Shown here one piece after another: positions 47,101 through 58,192 of a stretch of 64,000 nucleotides of DNA. Each line of letters opens with the position of its first letter. Position 1 is the stretch's first letter. The stretch covers positions 22,119,120 to 22,183,119 of the forward strand of contig NC_088778.1 in the NCBI RefSeq assembly GCF_954871325.1. The letters are read 5' to 3'. Below the pieces are notes generated by a model. It was not told the origin of the DNA. It saw only the letters and a list, made by a program, of their open reading frames with translations, and searched no databases. The DNA is from Gordionus sp. m RMFG-2023 (Eukaryota > Nematomorpha > Gordioida > Chordodea > Parachordodidae). The translations under genes and the position numbers were made by a program.

Positions 47101-50100
47101 GGGAATAGAGGGCATCACTGATAGGTAAACAAGTTTCCATAACTAATATTACATTCAATAGAATATTCTTTCTATAAGAGAAAAATATTATTTGAAATTT
47201 TGTTTACATAATACTATTTTCTATAGCCTAAGAAAAAACCATTTAACTATGTTAAGAAAGAAAAATATAGGGTTTTAAAATACGTAAACGATCAAAAGGG
47301 CAATGAGAAAACACAATATTCATGGACGAATCAAAATTTGTTATAAGTTTTGGGTCTGTACAAAATAGTGTTATAAAAACAAAGCAGAAAAATTTCACTC
47401 TGATTTCTGTAAAACTTAAGTACAGATAGTTAAATGGCATGAGGTCGCATGAAGACACAAGGCCAGGATATTTTTTTAGCAAATAATATATTAAATGTTG
47501 TTCGATATTAATATGCTCAAAGAAGTACTGATCCGATCAATTTAATCATTATCATTAGGACATGTAGCAACAATTCGCAGCAAAATGGAGCTCCCTGTCA
47601 TACCGTTAAATCTATAAAAACCTTGCAAGGATCATAATATCAGTCTGTCATTTTAGATATTGAAAATATAGTGGGTTTACTCAAACCAGAGCTTAAAAAA
47701 CAACGTTTATAACAAAAGAGTTTATATAGAAATTAATATCTCAAAATATGTGACAGTTTAATGCCACAGAGAATAGCTGCAGTTATGGCCAGGGTAGATA
47801 TAATATTTAATATAGCTGGACAAATATAATAATATTTTAGCATAGTAGGGCGATAAATCTGAATAAAGTTACATATTTTAAATCATTTAATCATTAATAT
47901 TAAATTTTGTTCATTTTATATTGGTATTTTATAATAATAAAGGTTGTGAAGAAAAAAAATAATTAAGTGTTCATGATTATTTTTTAATTTTAAAAATTTC
48001 AATAATCTATCAAAAAAAATAAGAGTGGACAGATATCAATATAGTAGGGTTGTATATATTATTCACATTACAACAATATAGCTAAAGGCCTTTCCTCAAA
48101 TACATTACTGCGAATATAGATTTCTGCCAAATAATAATTTCGAAAATAAATTATCGCAAATGCATCTGCGAAAAGATTAAAATAGATAATCCCGACATTA
48201 AGTCGAATGACAATTTCGCCTTCTAAACTAAATATAGGCTTTCTTGGATCTAAATGAGAATCCTTAAGAAATGTAAATAAAAATAACTTTTATATATTTT
48301 ATATTTATCGGCCTCCTTTTTCTTCTTTTTTTTGATCTGCCTCAAAAATTCTTGTGGCTTCGTTGGCAAAATGCCCACTTGGTCTTATAGCAAGTCCACC
48401 TCTGTGTGCAATAATATTTGGGAATGTACATTTTCAACGATCATTACAAGTTACAACTAATTTATAAATATAATTTAGATCTGAAATTTTTTTTTAAGAA
48501 TGATACTCATTTAGATTTAAATTATTTAAAAATATATAGTAGAGATCTGCAAACCACTGGTCGGGCCGGGTCTATATTTTAAAATTTAATTTTGGTTCGG
48601 GTTGAGCCTAATATTTTTTTAAAAATCGGGCAAGGTCGGTCTTAAATTTTTAAATATGATATTATATTTTGTCAAATAAATTGATATAATTTAATATCCT
48701 AAACAAGGCGCTAATATTTTTTATGTTTAACGAATAATTTATTTCGGATCGGACTTTTCGGGACAAATAAAAAAATTTGTTCAAGATGCCGAGGGGAACA
48801 AATTTTTTAAACAAAATTTCAGGACGGGCCGGCCTTTAATAATTAGGCCTGCAGAGCACTAATATATAGTGTATTTTTATTTATAAATATGAATTAAAAA
48901 AATTGAGTTATTCGTTTTTGATCATTTTATAAAAGAAAAATTAGCTTAATAATATAAACATTATTTACTTATTAAAATAATTAATAATTCACTTTGTTGC
49001 CTCAATTCAAATTGTAATTAAACGTGCCCATCAAACTTGGTGGTGGAAAGATGATTGGATAAGTGATCCATAACCAACCCTCATTTAAAACTAGAACCCT
49101 TTTACATATTTATAAAGCTATGAATCTTTTAAAATAATGTATGTTTATTTTTAGTAAATCTAAATGAGTGCCAGTCTTAGAGTAAAAAAATATTTTCAGG
49201 CCAAAATTTTATTTTCTAAATTAAGTGTAACTTGTAACGATCGTGAGACATATGCATTTCCAAATTGCCACCTATTGGGTTGATTTAATGAATTTTCGTG
49301 GTAAAAAATCAGGATATTAAATTAAATTCTTTTATATTATTATTAAAATATATATATTAAATCTATTGTTAATATGAGAATACACAATAAGTAAATGAAA
49401 CTTAAATTTAATAACCCGAATGGCCTGAGTCGAATTGATGCCACCCCTAGTTATCACAACGCTGAATTTATCGCACTTTGAAGTGATACCTTATAGTATG
49501 CTGCTTAAGTTGTAACAATAGTAGTAAGGAAGGTTGGGTAACAATGCACTAGGAATGATTGAATGATCCATTTTATGTGTTTCCTTATTGTAAAGATTTT
49601 AAAAAATATTTATAATTATTAGTATTAATTATGTAATAATTATAACCAGGGGGTATTTGCCCGTTAAATATTGCCCCTATCGAACTAACCTCTATTGAAA
49701 AATAGATTGAACTTGGAAGGGTTGATATGACATTTGTCTGCAAAGTGCACAAAGTCTCTTCCATCAACTTAATACTGATATCTGATTATTTAATTTATAG
49801 ATTACACGGCATTTCACGTATTATTTATCAAAGATACTTTTACGATGAAAAAATTATTATACCAACTAAATGGCTTAATCATCACCTTGTGGATATCACA
49901 AATTTCGGCGATTTTTAGCTAGATGTAGAATTTGCCATTGGTGATATAAAAAATGGGTAACAATGGCTAATGTATTGTGATTTTTCTTATAAGCACTTTT
50001 TAATATTTTCTTCTGCTGCTATTGAAGATATGGGATCATTACTATTAAATATTATACTGTGATAAAGATGGTTATTTATTGCGAGGGTCAAAGTACATTT

Positions 50101-51292
50101 TTCCACGATTCATAACAATGACACAGTAACGATTGAAGTATATTTTTAAAAACTTTCGATTTTTCTTATCCAAAATTTATCATCCAATATATTATCTCCT
50201 ATTTCTCTAAAGTATATGGCACACAAAAAGTCGATTGAACCATAACTTTCAAGGCTCTTTTGAAAATTTGTAGTTGCTGCAATATTTTATAAAAAGAAGT
50301 ACGCCTTGAATAGTAATTAATGCAAATGATATAGTGTGCTGATTTTCATAGCGAATTCGCTTGGAATGTGTTTATCTTTAAAAAAAATAAGATTAATGAA
50401 TTAAATATAGGACTACCTGTTCAAAATTTCTATAATATATCCAAAAGCTTTATCTCAGAGAGATCTTGCCAATTGTTTTTTATTGGGTAATTTATAAATA
50501 GGGTGCTTTCTTTTAAAAACTCTTTATTAATATAATGATTTTTATTGATGTGAAACGAAGTCTTTGCACAGGCCGCCTTTGCATGAATTGTATTTTAAGT
50601 TTTATTGGTACTAGCTTATTGGAAAAACATTATACTAGATTGTTTCCTTCCTAATTTTATATTTGCTAAAGTTTCCTGATAGAATAAAACCCGAAATGTT
50701 AGGTGTGGTATTAGGTAATGCTGTTCCCTAAGTTGAGTAGATGTAGAATTGTTAAAGTAGTACGCCAGCGGTAGCTACTAGCGTGATTTTAAAAAAATAG
50801 TCAACATGGTAGAGAGTTGTTTAAAAGTTTATATATGTTCCGTATCACAGATGGAAGTAATATTCTACAGGTATGTCTTCGCGGAAATGCATTTGCGATA
50901 ATATTTTCACAGTAATATGTCCGAAAAAATTTTGAGGTATAATTACATTTAAAATGTAACCATAATTATTTAAAGGTAAAGAAATTGGATCAGCATGGAA
51001 AACTTAAAAGAGATCTAAAATCACCTGTTATAAAAGACACCGTGGCAGTTCCTAATGGAGGCTATGTCATAATTCGTTTTGTAGCTGATAATCCTGGTAT
51101 AATTTCATTCATAAAATATGCAAAATATAAATTATACCTATTATACATAATGTAGGTTATTGGATGCTGCATTGTCATTTGGATTTTCATTTCATGAAAG
51201 GGATGGCTCTTTTATTCAAAGTCGGCGAGCAAAGAGATATGGGTCGGGTACCTTTAAAATTCCCAAAATGTGGTAATTGGGCACCTACCTAA
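41150..51292 (+). CDS. Secreted multicopper oxidase (animal laccase), 8 exons
   Basis: Exons: 41150-41216, 41269-41489, 41603-42610, 42652-42808, 42873-43064, 43105-43205, 50976-51096 and 51156-51292; 667 aa, every junction in phase with GT-AG. Residues 1-22 (MFSIIITLILTILG...) are a signal peptide. A cysteine cluster follows (Cys30, 34, 41, 58, 61, 68, 73), as in insect laccases. Copper ligands are complete: HWHG (His120, His122), FWHAH (His164, His166), HSIHLHG (His557, 560, 562) and HCHLDFHFMKGM (His628, Cys629, His630, His634, axial Met639). The tail FPKCGNWAP fits animal laccases. Such enzymes oxidise phenols or catechols outside the cell and reduce O2 to water; in arthropods one role is cuticle tanning, but the role here is unknown. 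Introns are 40-113 bp except intron 6 (7770 bp). An AATAAA lies at 51425-51430. The start was chosen because it supplies the signal peptide and matches the exon 2 phase. Confidence 0.93.
44537..44833. mobile_element. GGCC-rich MITE, CAGAGACCTGCA family
   Basis: It starts CAGAGACCTGCAGGC and ends GGTACCTCTGTAGGTCACT, imperfectly inverted, with GGGCCGGGCC and CCGGGCCGTGC units near both ends. It is the same family as 53335-53659. The flanks are too repetitive to call a target duplication. Confidence 0.62.
44891..46256 (-). mobile_element. Tc1/mariner (IS630-type) element with long inverted repeats
   Basis: The left arm (about 44891-45050) and right arm (about 46095-46256) are inverted copies. 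TATTTATTATCGATTAAAG at the left mirrors CTTTAATCGATAATAAATA at the right, and AATCTATTGTTTATTTATAA mirrors TTATAAATAAACAATAGATT. Similarity runs for about 160 bp per arm. The arms enclose a minus-strand transposase pseudogene. A TA target duplication is plausible, but the exact outer base is uncertain. Confidence 0.82.
45370..46010 (-). pseudogene. Tc1/mariner-like transposase, inactivated
   Basis: Minus-strand pieces in order are TPNPRLLFKDPKM near 45990; SILCTIGIGGVIHYKIIEEAYNG and ILPPDAIILMDFAS near 45670-45800; YPPPYSP*LNHINFFG near 45560-45600; and HMQQYLELGHHGQPVN at the C-terminus. The second piece corresponds to the strand with the middle catalytic Asp (ILMDNA in the family) and the third to YSPDLNPIE. 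The Asp of that last motif is replaced by a stop codon, and other stops and frameshifts occur. Transposition activity is excluded. Confidence 0.82.
46326..46405. repeat. Two tandem copies of a 39-bp unit
   Basis: The unit begins CCCCTCTATTTTATTAATTT and ends CCCTATCCCC. The second copy follows the first directly and is essentially identical. Confidence 0.85.
48540..48861. mobile_element. 322-bp hAT MITE with exact 8-bp duplication
   Basis: It starts TAGAGATCTGCA, ends TGCAGAGCACTA, and is flanked on both sides by ATATATAG (48532-48539 and 48862-48869). The interior has GGTCGGGCCGGG and GGACGGGCCGGCC segments close to the ends. It has no coding capacity and sits in laccase intron 6. Confidence 0.85.
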
Positions 51293-51873
51293 GAAAAATC
51301 AATTTATTGAAATTTAAAAAATATTTATTCAAACTATAACTCAATTTACTATAAATAATTTATACTTTGCTTATTCTAGTTACATTTTGGTAATTAAATG
51401 CAATAGTTATTATTTCATTTCAATAATAAATTAAATGGCTAATTACATTAATCTTAGATATTTTATCATATTTGCATATTCTTTTTAAATAATGTAGGAG
51501 TTTAGCAAATTTGGTAATTTTTAGAAAATCTTTATACCGAATTTATATCTCACATTTATTAATTTTGCCGGAATCATATTCCAGTATTTAAAAACAAAAG
51601 CTGAGAACAGTGAAACATAACCCTAAATTTTTTAAACGTTATTACTCATATTCAATTATATGATGCTGTCATGTTGTAACTGAAAATATAAAAATAATAT
51701 TGGTTAATTTATAATTTTTCTATTTGTTATGCCGATGACTTTTTATTCCTTTTCTACAATTTTGTAAAATTTTTCGATCAGTTCAGAATTTCGATAAACC
51801 TTATTTTAGATGTCAGATTACGAAAAATATCTTCTTGAGTGCATTGATGATGATAGTCATTGTTATTGTTCAT

Positions 51874-52776
51874 CAGGCGCGTAACCAATGGGGGGGGTCC
51901 CCCCCATCACAAATTTGACTGTTTTCATAAATATCATTTTAAGCTAATAAAAATTTTACCCCCCCCCCCCCTTCATAATCTAAATTTTACAAATATTTGA
52001 ATATCAATTTTCCAACATAAAACTTATTTTTTATAAATAAATTTTTTTTAAATTTCCTTTCCTTGTGAGTACATTAACATTATTCAAAAATATTAATAAA
52101 AAATGGAGAAATTTTTAGTCAAAGACAAAGATATTGAAATCGAACGGTATATAATTTATTAATAAATATATTTATTATATGAAATTCAAAATTATTAGTT
52201 AGTGAGTTAGAATTAATAAGTATTTTTTAATAATATTTTAATTATTAATAAATATCTAATTTTATATTTTTCATTTTTCTTTAGAACAGAAGATATACAA
52301 AATTTAAATATGATAATATTGTATTTGATAGTAGTTATAAAAACTTGCTTTTTAAATTATTTTCTAGTCAATATTTTATACACTGTGCAATTAGTATTTT
52401 CAATAAAAAAAATTTATTCTACTTATATTGTATGAGAATTTAAGCTGAGGCTAGTTTTTAAAGCAAATTTTAAAATAAAATAACATTAAACTTTATTTCA
52501 ACTTTACATTTAAAAAAACTTTATTAAATATAACATACCTAACTTAAAATAATAAAAAATAGGCTTGTAATATCGGTATGCACAAATTAGTAAATAAAAG
52601 TTAAAAAAAGATATATAATTATTATTAAATTATTCATAATTTAATAGAAAAGCTAAAACATAAGACCCGGCCGAAGGCCGGCAAAAGCTGGCCAAAGGCC
52701 AGCTAAGGGGGTTTGGGGGCGAAACCCCCCCAAAAATTCCCCCCCCCCCCATAAGAAAATCCTGGATACGCCACTG
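51874..52776. mobile_element. 903-bp non-autonomous hAT, CAGTGGCGTA-type ends
   Basis: It starts CAGGCGCGTAACCAATGG plus a G tract, ends TCCTGGATACGCCACTG after a C tract, and is flanked on both sides by TTGTTCAT (51866-51873 and 52777-52784). The end pattern matches 34609-37165 and 13434-15276. Near the right end is a double hairpin: CCGGCCGAAGGCCGG and CTGGCCAAAGGCCAG, then GGGGGTTTGGGGGC and GAAACCCCCC. No transposase sequence was recognised inside. Confidence 0.85.
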
Positions 52777-53129
52777 TTGTTCATCTATTAAATGCGACCT
52801 TCAGCTTTTTGGAGAAGAGGTTTGCATTCCTACTATATCTTATAAATGGGGTAGGGTCCTAGTCAAACATTACTCCCTTTTATTAATGAACTTGTAGCAT
52901 CAATGGCAAGTGCGAACTCGATCAATAAACTTTGAAGATAAAAATAATGAGGTTTTACATTCAAGAAGTATTAATAAGCAAAATTTGTAAGCTCTGAGTT
53001 ATATAACTAAGGACTTAACTAATGTGCATTTTTGATAAAATTTTAACTGTAATTTAACGCAGAAACCCGGAGTGAACTGGAATATTCCCATAAACCCTTA
53101 CATCTTTGTAAATATCTGAACTGTAGCTG

Positions 53130-53200
53130 CAGTAGCGTCATGAGAGGAGGGCAGGGGCTCGAGCCCCCTGAAAAATTTGAAGTGCCCTTTTTTTATACAA
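53130..53200. repeat. Half-copy of the GTCACTAG repeat family
   Basis: TAGCGTCATGAGAGGAGG, GAGCCCCCTGAAAAATTTG and GTGCCC match one arm of 12250-12411. The other arm is missing. Confidence 0.4.
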
Positions 53201-53334
53201 CTAATAAAAAAAAAAGTATAGCTAATGTTTTCATATTTCCACTATGACATAAATTTATCCACAATCCTTTAAATGATTAAATAATCAATTTTATAGATAT
53301 TTGATTTAGTTGCATTTATTTAATTAATCTAATT

Positions 53335-53659
53335 CAGAGACCTGCAGGACGAGCTCGGGCACACGGGACAGGCCGTATTTTATTTTTTTAAAATGTACCC
53401 AAAAATCTGGGACGGGCCTGAAAATATATTTTTTTTTAAATTATATTTTAGAACCAAAATTTTAAATCGTCATTATTAGCTATAAAAATTAAAAAAATAT
53501 ATAATATATTTTTTAAAAATCAGGGCCGGGCCTGAAAATTTCTTTTTTAAAAAAAAAGTCAGGCCGGGTTTCAAAATATAAAACCCTGGCCGGGCCGAAA
53601 TTTTTTTTTAAATATCCGGCCCGGACCTGTGCCGTGCATGGTACCTCTGCAGGTCTCTG
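53335..53659. mobile_element. 325-bp GGCC-rich MITE with perfect 13-bp ends
   Basis: CAGAGACCTGCAG at the left is exactly inverted at the right (CTGCAGGTCTCTG). The interior carries GGGCCGGGCC-type units near both ends. Flanking 8-mers differ, so no duplication was confirmed. It is the best-preserved copy of this family here. Confidence 0.75.
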
Positions 53660-53873
53660 ATTTAAGGATAATATCACCACCTGCCCAAGAGAGAAAGGCT
53701 ATTAGTCCCATATAAATTTCAAAATGACCAAATTTATAAGATTTTATTTTTATATATTATTTATTGAATTTTGGAATTTGAGATATTTTAAAGCATTAGT
53801 ATTGATAGCCTTAATAATGAAAAATAGTTTTTGTATTGTCTTAATATGCAAATTTTTGTGAAGTTGTTCAAAT

Positions 53874-54673
53874 TAGAGGTCTGCATTGGCGGGTTTTGGA
53901 CCAAAAGCCCGCCCATCCAATCTTTTAAAAAAATTTAACCCGCCCGCCTAGCCCACCCATAGTTTTCAAAAAAATATATACCCGCCCGCCCCGCCCATTT
54001 GTCTAAATTCCTTACCTGCCCGCCCGTCCGCCCATTAGTCTAAAATTTTTTACCCGCCCGCCCATTATTTATAAAAAAATTTTAACCCAAGCCCGCTTAT
54101 AAAATTTAATTATGGTCATTCTTTCATTTTTTTAAACATCTAATAAAAATATTTCAGCATTACACCTCTATAAAAAGTTTATAATTTAGGAAATTAATAT
54201 AAGTATAAAAATAATCAATGTAAATTATGGACAATTTATTTGATCATGAAAAAATATAAATGTAAAATTAATATTATATGTAATTATAATGCAAAAATAA
54301 TAATGAATCAACATTTTCTGGATTCAAACACGTTCTTCTTTGTTTTAAAAATCTTCCAGCAATGCTAATCCCGTGTTCGGAAGAAGCACTGGAAAAGTTT
54401 TATTACATTCTCATAAAAGGAAATTTTTAATAGACAAAAATGTTTATTTATTCTAAGATTGTTGTGTTTATTACATAATATAGTTAAGTAAATGTTCTTC
54501 ACTTAAAAAAAACGATTGGTATACAATAAAAAAAGAAATATTGTTATAGATCATTTAAACCCGCCCGCCCACCTGCCCATTCTCAAAAAATTCTTTACCC
54601 GCCCATACGCCCGCCCACTTAGATGGGCATGCGTGGGCGGGCGAGCCGAAACCCCGCCCAATGCAGACTTCTA
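53874..54673. mobile_element. 800-bp hAT derivative, CCCGCCC-rich, exact 8-bp duplication
   Basis: It starts TAGAGGTCTGCATTGGCGGG, ends CCCAATGCAGACTTCTA, and is flanked on both sides by GTTCAAAT (53866-53873 and 54674-54681). Degenerate CCCGCCC units fill the terminal 200 bp on each side. The centre keeps a minus-strand scrap of transposase (54301-54400) reading SSASSEHGISIAGRFLKQ then RRTCLNPENV, the hAT dimerisation region. It is an internally deleted copy of an autonomous hAT. Confidence 0.88.
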
Positions 54674-54862
54674 GTTCAAATCTGTCTTTCATAATATTTC
54701 CCAGATGTGAGGAATTAAATCTTTAATCAAATAATATCCAAATTGTCTTTACTAATTGATGGTTAATGCTAATTAGTTTATAATATCAGAATCTCAGAAA
54801 TTTGTTTGCTTTTAATGATAATATATATAAAAAAAAGTTTATTTTCCTTTAAAAAAATTTGA

Positions 54863-55072
54863 ATGGTCGACACCAAAGTTAACCCAGTCCGTTCATTTTT
54901 AACTTATAATATTCCCTTAAATGAATCACTTTGTAATAAAGGTAAGTGCAAAATCCTATTTACAGGTGACCATGGAGCTCACGTGGAAAGGCATCATTCT
55001 AAAAGACATGAATCCCTATATAAAATAATTAAAGCTTCCCTAATTTATTTTGCCATGAATATCGAAATCTAG
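54863..55072 (+). pseudogene. BED-like zinc finger fragment
   Basis: The frame contains SLCNKGKCKILFTGDHGAH followed by VERHHSKRHESLYKII. This has the BED finger layout: Cys-x4-Cys, a GDH segment, then ERHxxxKRH and a hydrophobic turn. It resembles the minus-strand BED exon at 21983-22237, but here the ligand histidines are kept. No downstream catalytic region is readable before 55100. Probably a hAT N-terminal remnant; a small host DNA-binding protein is a less likely alternative. Confidence 0.45.
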
Positions 55073-55639
55073 CCATAATATTTGAGCAGTCATTAAATTC
55101 TATGATCAGGGCTAAAATGGATAAAAGCAGATTAATAAATTCTTGTATAGAGTTATTAATATATTTTTTATATATTATTCATAGATACTAATAATAAAAA
55201 TAAATTAATTTCATTTTTATAAATAAACAGTATATTAACTTAAGTTATAGAAAATAATATTCATAATTAAATTATTAATTAAAATCATATACGATGGTGT
55301 TGCTTCAATTTCAATAAAAATTATTTTAATTCTTTTTTTTAATTACAATGAACCTTTATAAAACCTTCAATTAGCAGAACCGGATCTTTATAAATTTTTC
55401 TTAAGAACCGAACCATTTTTTTTATTCCTTATCACTTTATTATTATATAGAATAGGATGTTACTTTAAATCGAAAATATGTTATGCTAAAACACTCATCT
55501 AGCACAAGTATATATTTTTTTAATATAAATTACAAATATAAATGAATAAAAATTTGTTGAAAAGATTTTTTATTGTGCACATAAATTAAAGTTACTAAAT
55601 ATAAACTTCATTAACCTATTTTATAAAAATAATGGACAG

Positions 55640-55795
55640 GATAACCCTTATCAATTAATTTCAGAATCACAAGGCATAAGATAAAAAATTTCTGATTCAT
55701 CCATCAATAAAGGGGAAATTTCTGATTCATCCATTAACAGATAAATGAGAAAATTATGATTCTGCGTCATTCTTGACTGGCCATTAAGCTAGTAG
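55640..55795. repeat. Repeat fragment with GTCATTCTTGACT motif
   Basis: TTTCTGATTCATCCATYAA occurs twice here and once (TTTCTGATTCATCTATC) near 28107. The end, GCGTCATTCTTGACTGGCC, is the inverse of GTCAAGAATGACGGGG at 27967. So this and 27952-28240 are copies of one family in related arrangements. Confidence 0.45.
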
Positions 55796-56169
55796 ATAAT
55801 AATTAAATTAAATACACAACCTTTCTTGAGAGAGTAATTGTAGGCAATTAAATAATTAAACTATTTTCTTTGGGTAAAATTATAGATGCAAATAGAGATT
55901 TTATATTATTCAACTTGATTTTCTCAGTGTAAACATATATAAAATAAGGTTACCTCCTTTTTTGAAAGGATAGGATTCTTAGGTAAATGAGAATTTATAT
56001 TTTTCATTATTATTTAATTGTTATATAGATAACATATAGTAAAATATTATGTCATAAAAAATAGGGTAAAGTTTTTATATAAAGATTAAAAATCTAAATG
56101 GTCAGATAAAAAGAAAATCTTTTGATTATATGCCTATAAATTCATTTAGTAAATTTATTACCCAAAAAT

Positions 56170-56513
56170 GTAATGTGTTACTTTTTTTCACCTTAAAATC
56201 ATTTTTTGAAGGGGTTTATTTAAACCTAAAAACCTAATTTTAGCGGAAATGAATTCCAGCATGTTTAGAATACCTATCTTATGAATTGTAGACAATTTTG
56301 CCATTAACCTTATTCATTTATAATTTATTTAAAAGATCTATGGAAAACTAATATATATTATATTAAGTACAAAAGTTCATAGCATGTGGCTGAAATTCAT
56401 AGGGTAGGTATTCCAAACATGATGTATATTTCCGGTAAAAATAGATTTTCAAATTTAAAAAAACGCTTTCAAAAAAGGATTTAAAGTTGAAAAAAAAACA
56501 CATGGAAATAATA
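56170..56513. repeat. Palindromic MITE, copy 3 of 3
   Basis: The left arm TAATGTGTTACTTTTTTTC and CCAGCATGTTTAGAATACC is mirrored by the right arm GGTATTCCAAACATGATG and AAGGATTTAAAGTTGAA, ending AAACACATGG. It matches 19627-19900 and 21320-21655. Confidence 0.68.
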
Positions 56514-56714
56514 CATTGGCCCTAACATAAACACTATATCTCTATAAAATATAATTTGAAAGAAAAATATAAAAGTTAAAAAGATATATAAATAAAATTT
56601 ATACATTTTTATAATAAAAAAGATGAAAAACCAAAATTCATTTTATAAAAATATAACAGCCAAAGGATTATAATAAATGAACATAAAAACCTCCAAAATT
56701 TATGGGAAAAAACG

Positions 56715-56885
56715 TGCTGTAAGTAAAGTAAGTAAGGTCAAAAAAGTAACGTCGTTACTAACTTCGTTGCCTTTTTGAAGAAAAGGAACACCATTTTTTA
56801 CCTTCTTCTAGAGGTAACGAGTAAAGGTTACGTGTTTCTTTTTTTTAAGTAACGGTAACGAAAAACGTTACTCGTTACTTAAAAT
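56715..56885. repeat. GTAACG-rich inverted repeat
   Basis: AGTAACGTCGTTACTAAC at the left and AACGGTAACG, AACGTTACTCGTTACTT at the right form a short palindromic block about 150 bp apart. The motif recurs at 27655-27690 and 29680-29710. It resembles terminal sequence of a DNA transposon, but no duplication is visible. Confidence 0.42.
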
Positions 56886-57129
56886 TTTTTCTTAAAAAAT
56901 ATTTCAAAAAGAATAACATATTTTATTGTACTATAATATTACTTTTATTTATTTTTTATTATAAATAATTTAAGCCTGGTTTTTATCATATCAACCACCA
57001 TTTCTTCATTTTTATTTTAAATTCTCGTTGTTAAATTTTCAGTTGAACGTTAATCTAATTAATATTCAATCAAAATTCAAAGTAAATGATAATAATAATA
57101 TTATTATTCTATTTATAATTTATTTTAAG

Positions 57130-58192
57130 AATATTATGTCCATAGTACTTACTTCTTCAGATGAAGATTATTTAACCCTTCCCTGGTCCCAATTTGAAAC
57201 ATATTTTACACCAATATTAAGGGTACAAAGTTTACACTTTGTAAATATAAATTATGTCCCAAGCAAATATTTCAATTAGAGGACTGCATTGGGCAGGTTT
57301 TTGAACCATAAGCCCGCCCACCTAATGTTTTAAAAAAATTTAACCCGCCCGAATAGCCCACCAATAGTTTTCAAAAAAATATACCGGCCCGTCCATTTGT
57401 CTAAATTACCCGCCCGTTCATTTGTCGAGAATTTTTTACCCATCCACCCATTATTTAAAAATTTTAACCCAAGCCCACTATTGTAAAATTTAATTATGGC
57501 CTCTAATAAAAAAAAAATTTCAGCATTATACACCTCTACAAAACGTTTTTAGGAAATTACCATATTAAGCATAAATATTCAATTTAAATTATGGATAATT
57601 TATTTAATCAAATAAAATATTTATGAAAATAATATAAATATAAAATTGATATTATATATATGTAATTATGTAATGCAAAAATAATAATGAATCGACATTT
57701 TCTGGATTCAAACACGTTCTTCTTTGTTCTAAAAATCTTCCAGCCATACTAAATCCTCGTTCAGAAGAAGCACTAGTTGCAGGAATTACCAATATTTTTC
57801 TTGCTAATCTTGATAGCTTTGGGAAATCTCTTTCTCGTTTCCACCAATGTAGTTTTAAATATGCAAAAAGTTTATTTATTTTAAGAAAAAAGTTTTTATG
57901 ATACCAAAAAAGGACATTTTAATTTTTAATATCCAAAAAAGTTCATAGGAACAATTTTTTATTAATATTTACTTAAATGATTTTAAATTTTTTTAGCCTG
58001 CCCACCCATTGTTTAAATTTCTTAACCCGCTCACCCACCCGCACAGATTTTAAAATTATCTTTAACCAGCCCGCCTGCCTGCTCTTAAAAAAATTTTTGC
58101 CCGATCACTCGCCCGCCCAATTTAGACTTCTAATTTCAACCTCAATGTCCATCAGCTCAAACTTAAAAAAGCATATGAAGGCAAAAAGATAA
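57130..58192 (+). pseudogene. BED zinc finger split by a later hAT insertion
   Basis: Upstream of 57277 the plus strand reads SSDEDYLTLPWSQFETYF and, after a frame change, TLCKYKLCP (Cys-x4-Cys). The 856-bp element 57277-58132 follows, and then STSMSISSNLKKHMKAKR to a stop at 58192. The two halves together make the BED layout (W-x2-F, C-x4-C, SNLKKHMK), with at least one frameshift and the last His missing or changed to Arg. The insertion lies between the cysteine and histidine halves. Most likely an older hAT transposase 5' end used as a landing site. Confidence 0.5.
57277..58132. mobile_element. 856-bp hAT derivative retaining an open dimerisation-domain frame
   Basis: It starts TAGAGGACTGCATTGGGCAG, ends CCCGCCCAATTTAGACTTCTA, and is flanked by ATTTCAAT (57269-57276) and ATTTCAAC (58133-58140), 7 of 8. 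CCCGCCC units fill both ends. The minus-strand segment 57687-57875 is open and reads LHWWKRERDFPKLSRL, ATSASSERGFSMAGRFLEQ and RRTCLNPENVDSLLFLH in one frame. This is the classic C-terminal hAT region with no stop over about 60 codons. The rest of the transposase is deleted. Confidence 0.9.

Larger units (their letters stand above)
43206..50975. other. Giant intron 6 of the laccase gene
   Basis: The exon before it ends NISVHE and the exon after begins VKKLDQHGKLKRDL. This is contiguous with the laccase family pattern between the HxxHLHG and HCH motifs, so no exon is missing. The intron holds a poly-C run near 43921, a GGCC MITE (44537-44833), a dead Tc1/mariner (44891-46256), a tandem repeat (46326-46405) and a hAT MITE (48540-48861). 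Frames inside it, such as 49727-49918 and 47252-47482, show no domain. Confidence 0.85.

Noticed and set aside
47252-47482. Minus-strand ORF in laccase intron 6
   Set aside because: No recognisable family, and no exon is missing from the laccase at this point.
49727-49918. Possible extra laccase exon or nested gene
   Set aside because: The translation has no cupredoxin motif, and the flanking laccase exons join perfectly without it.
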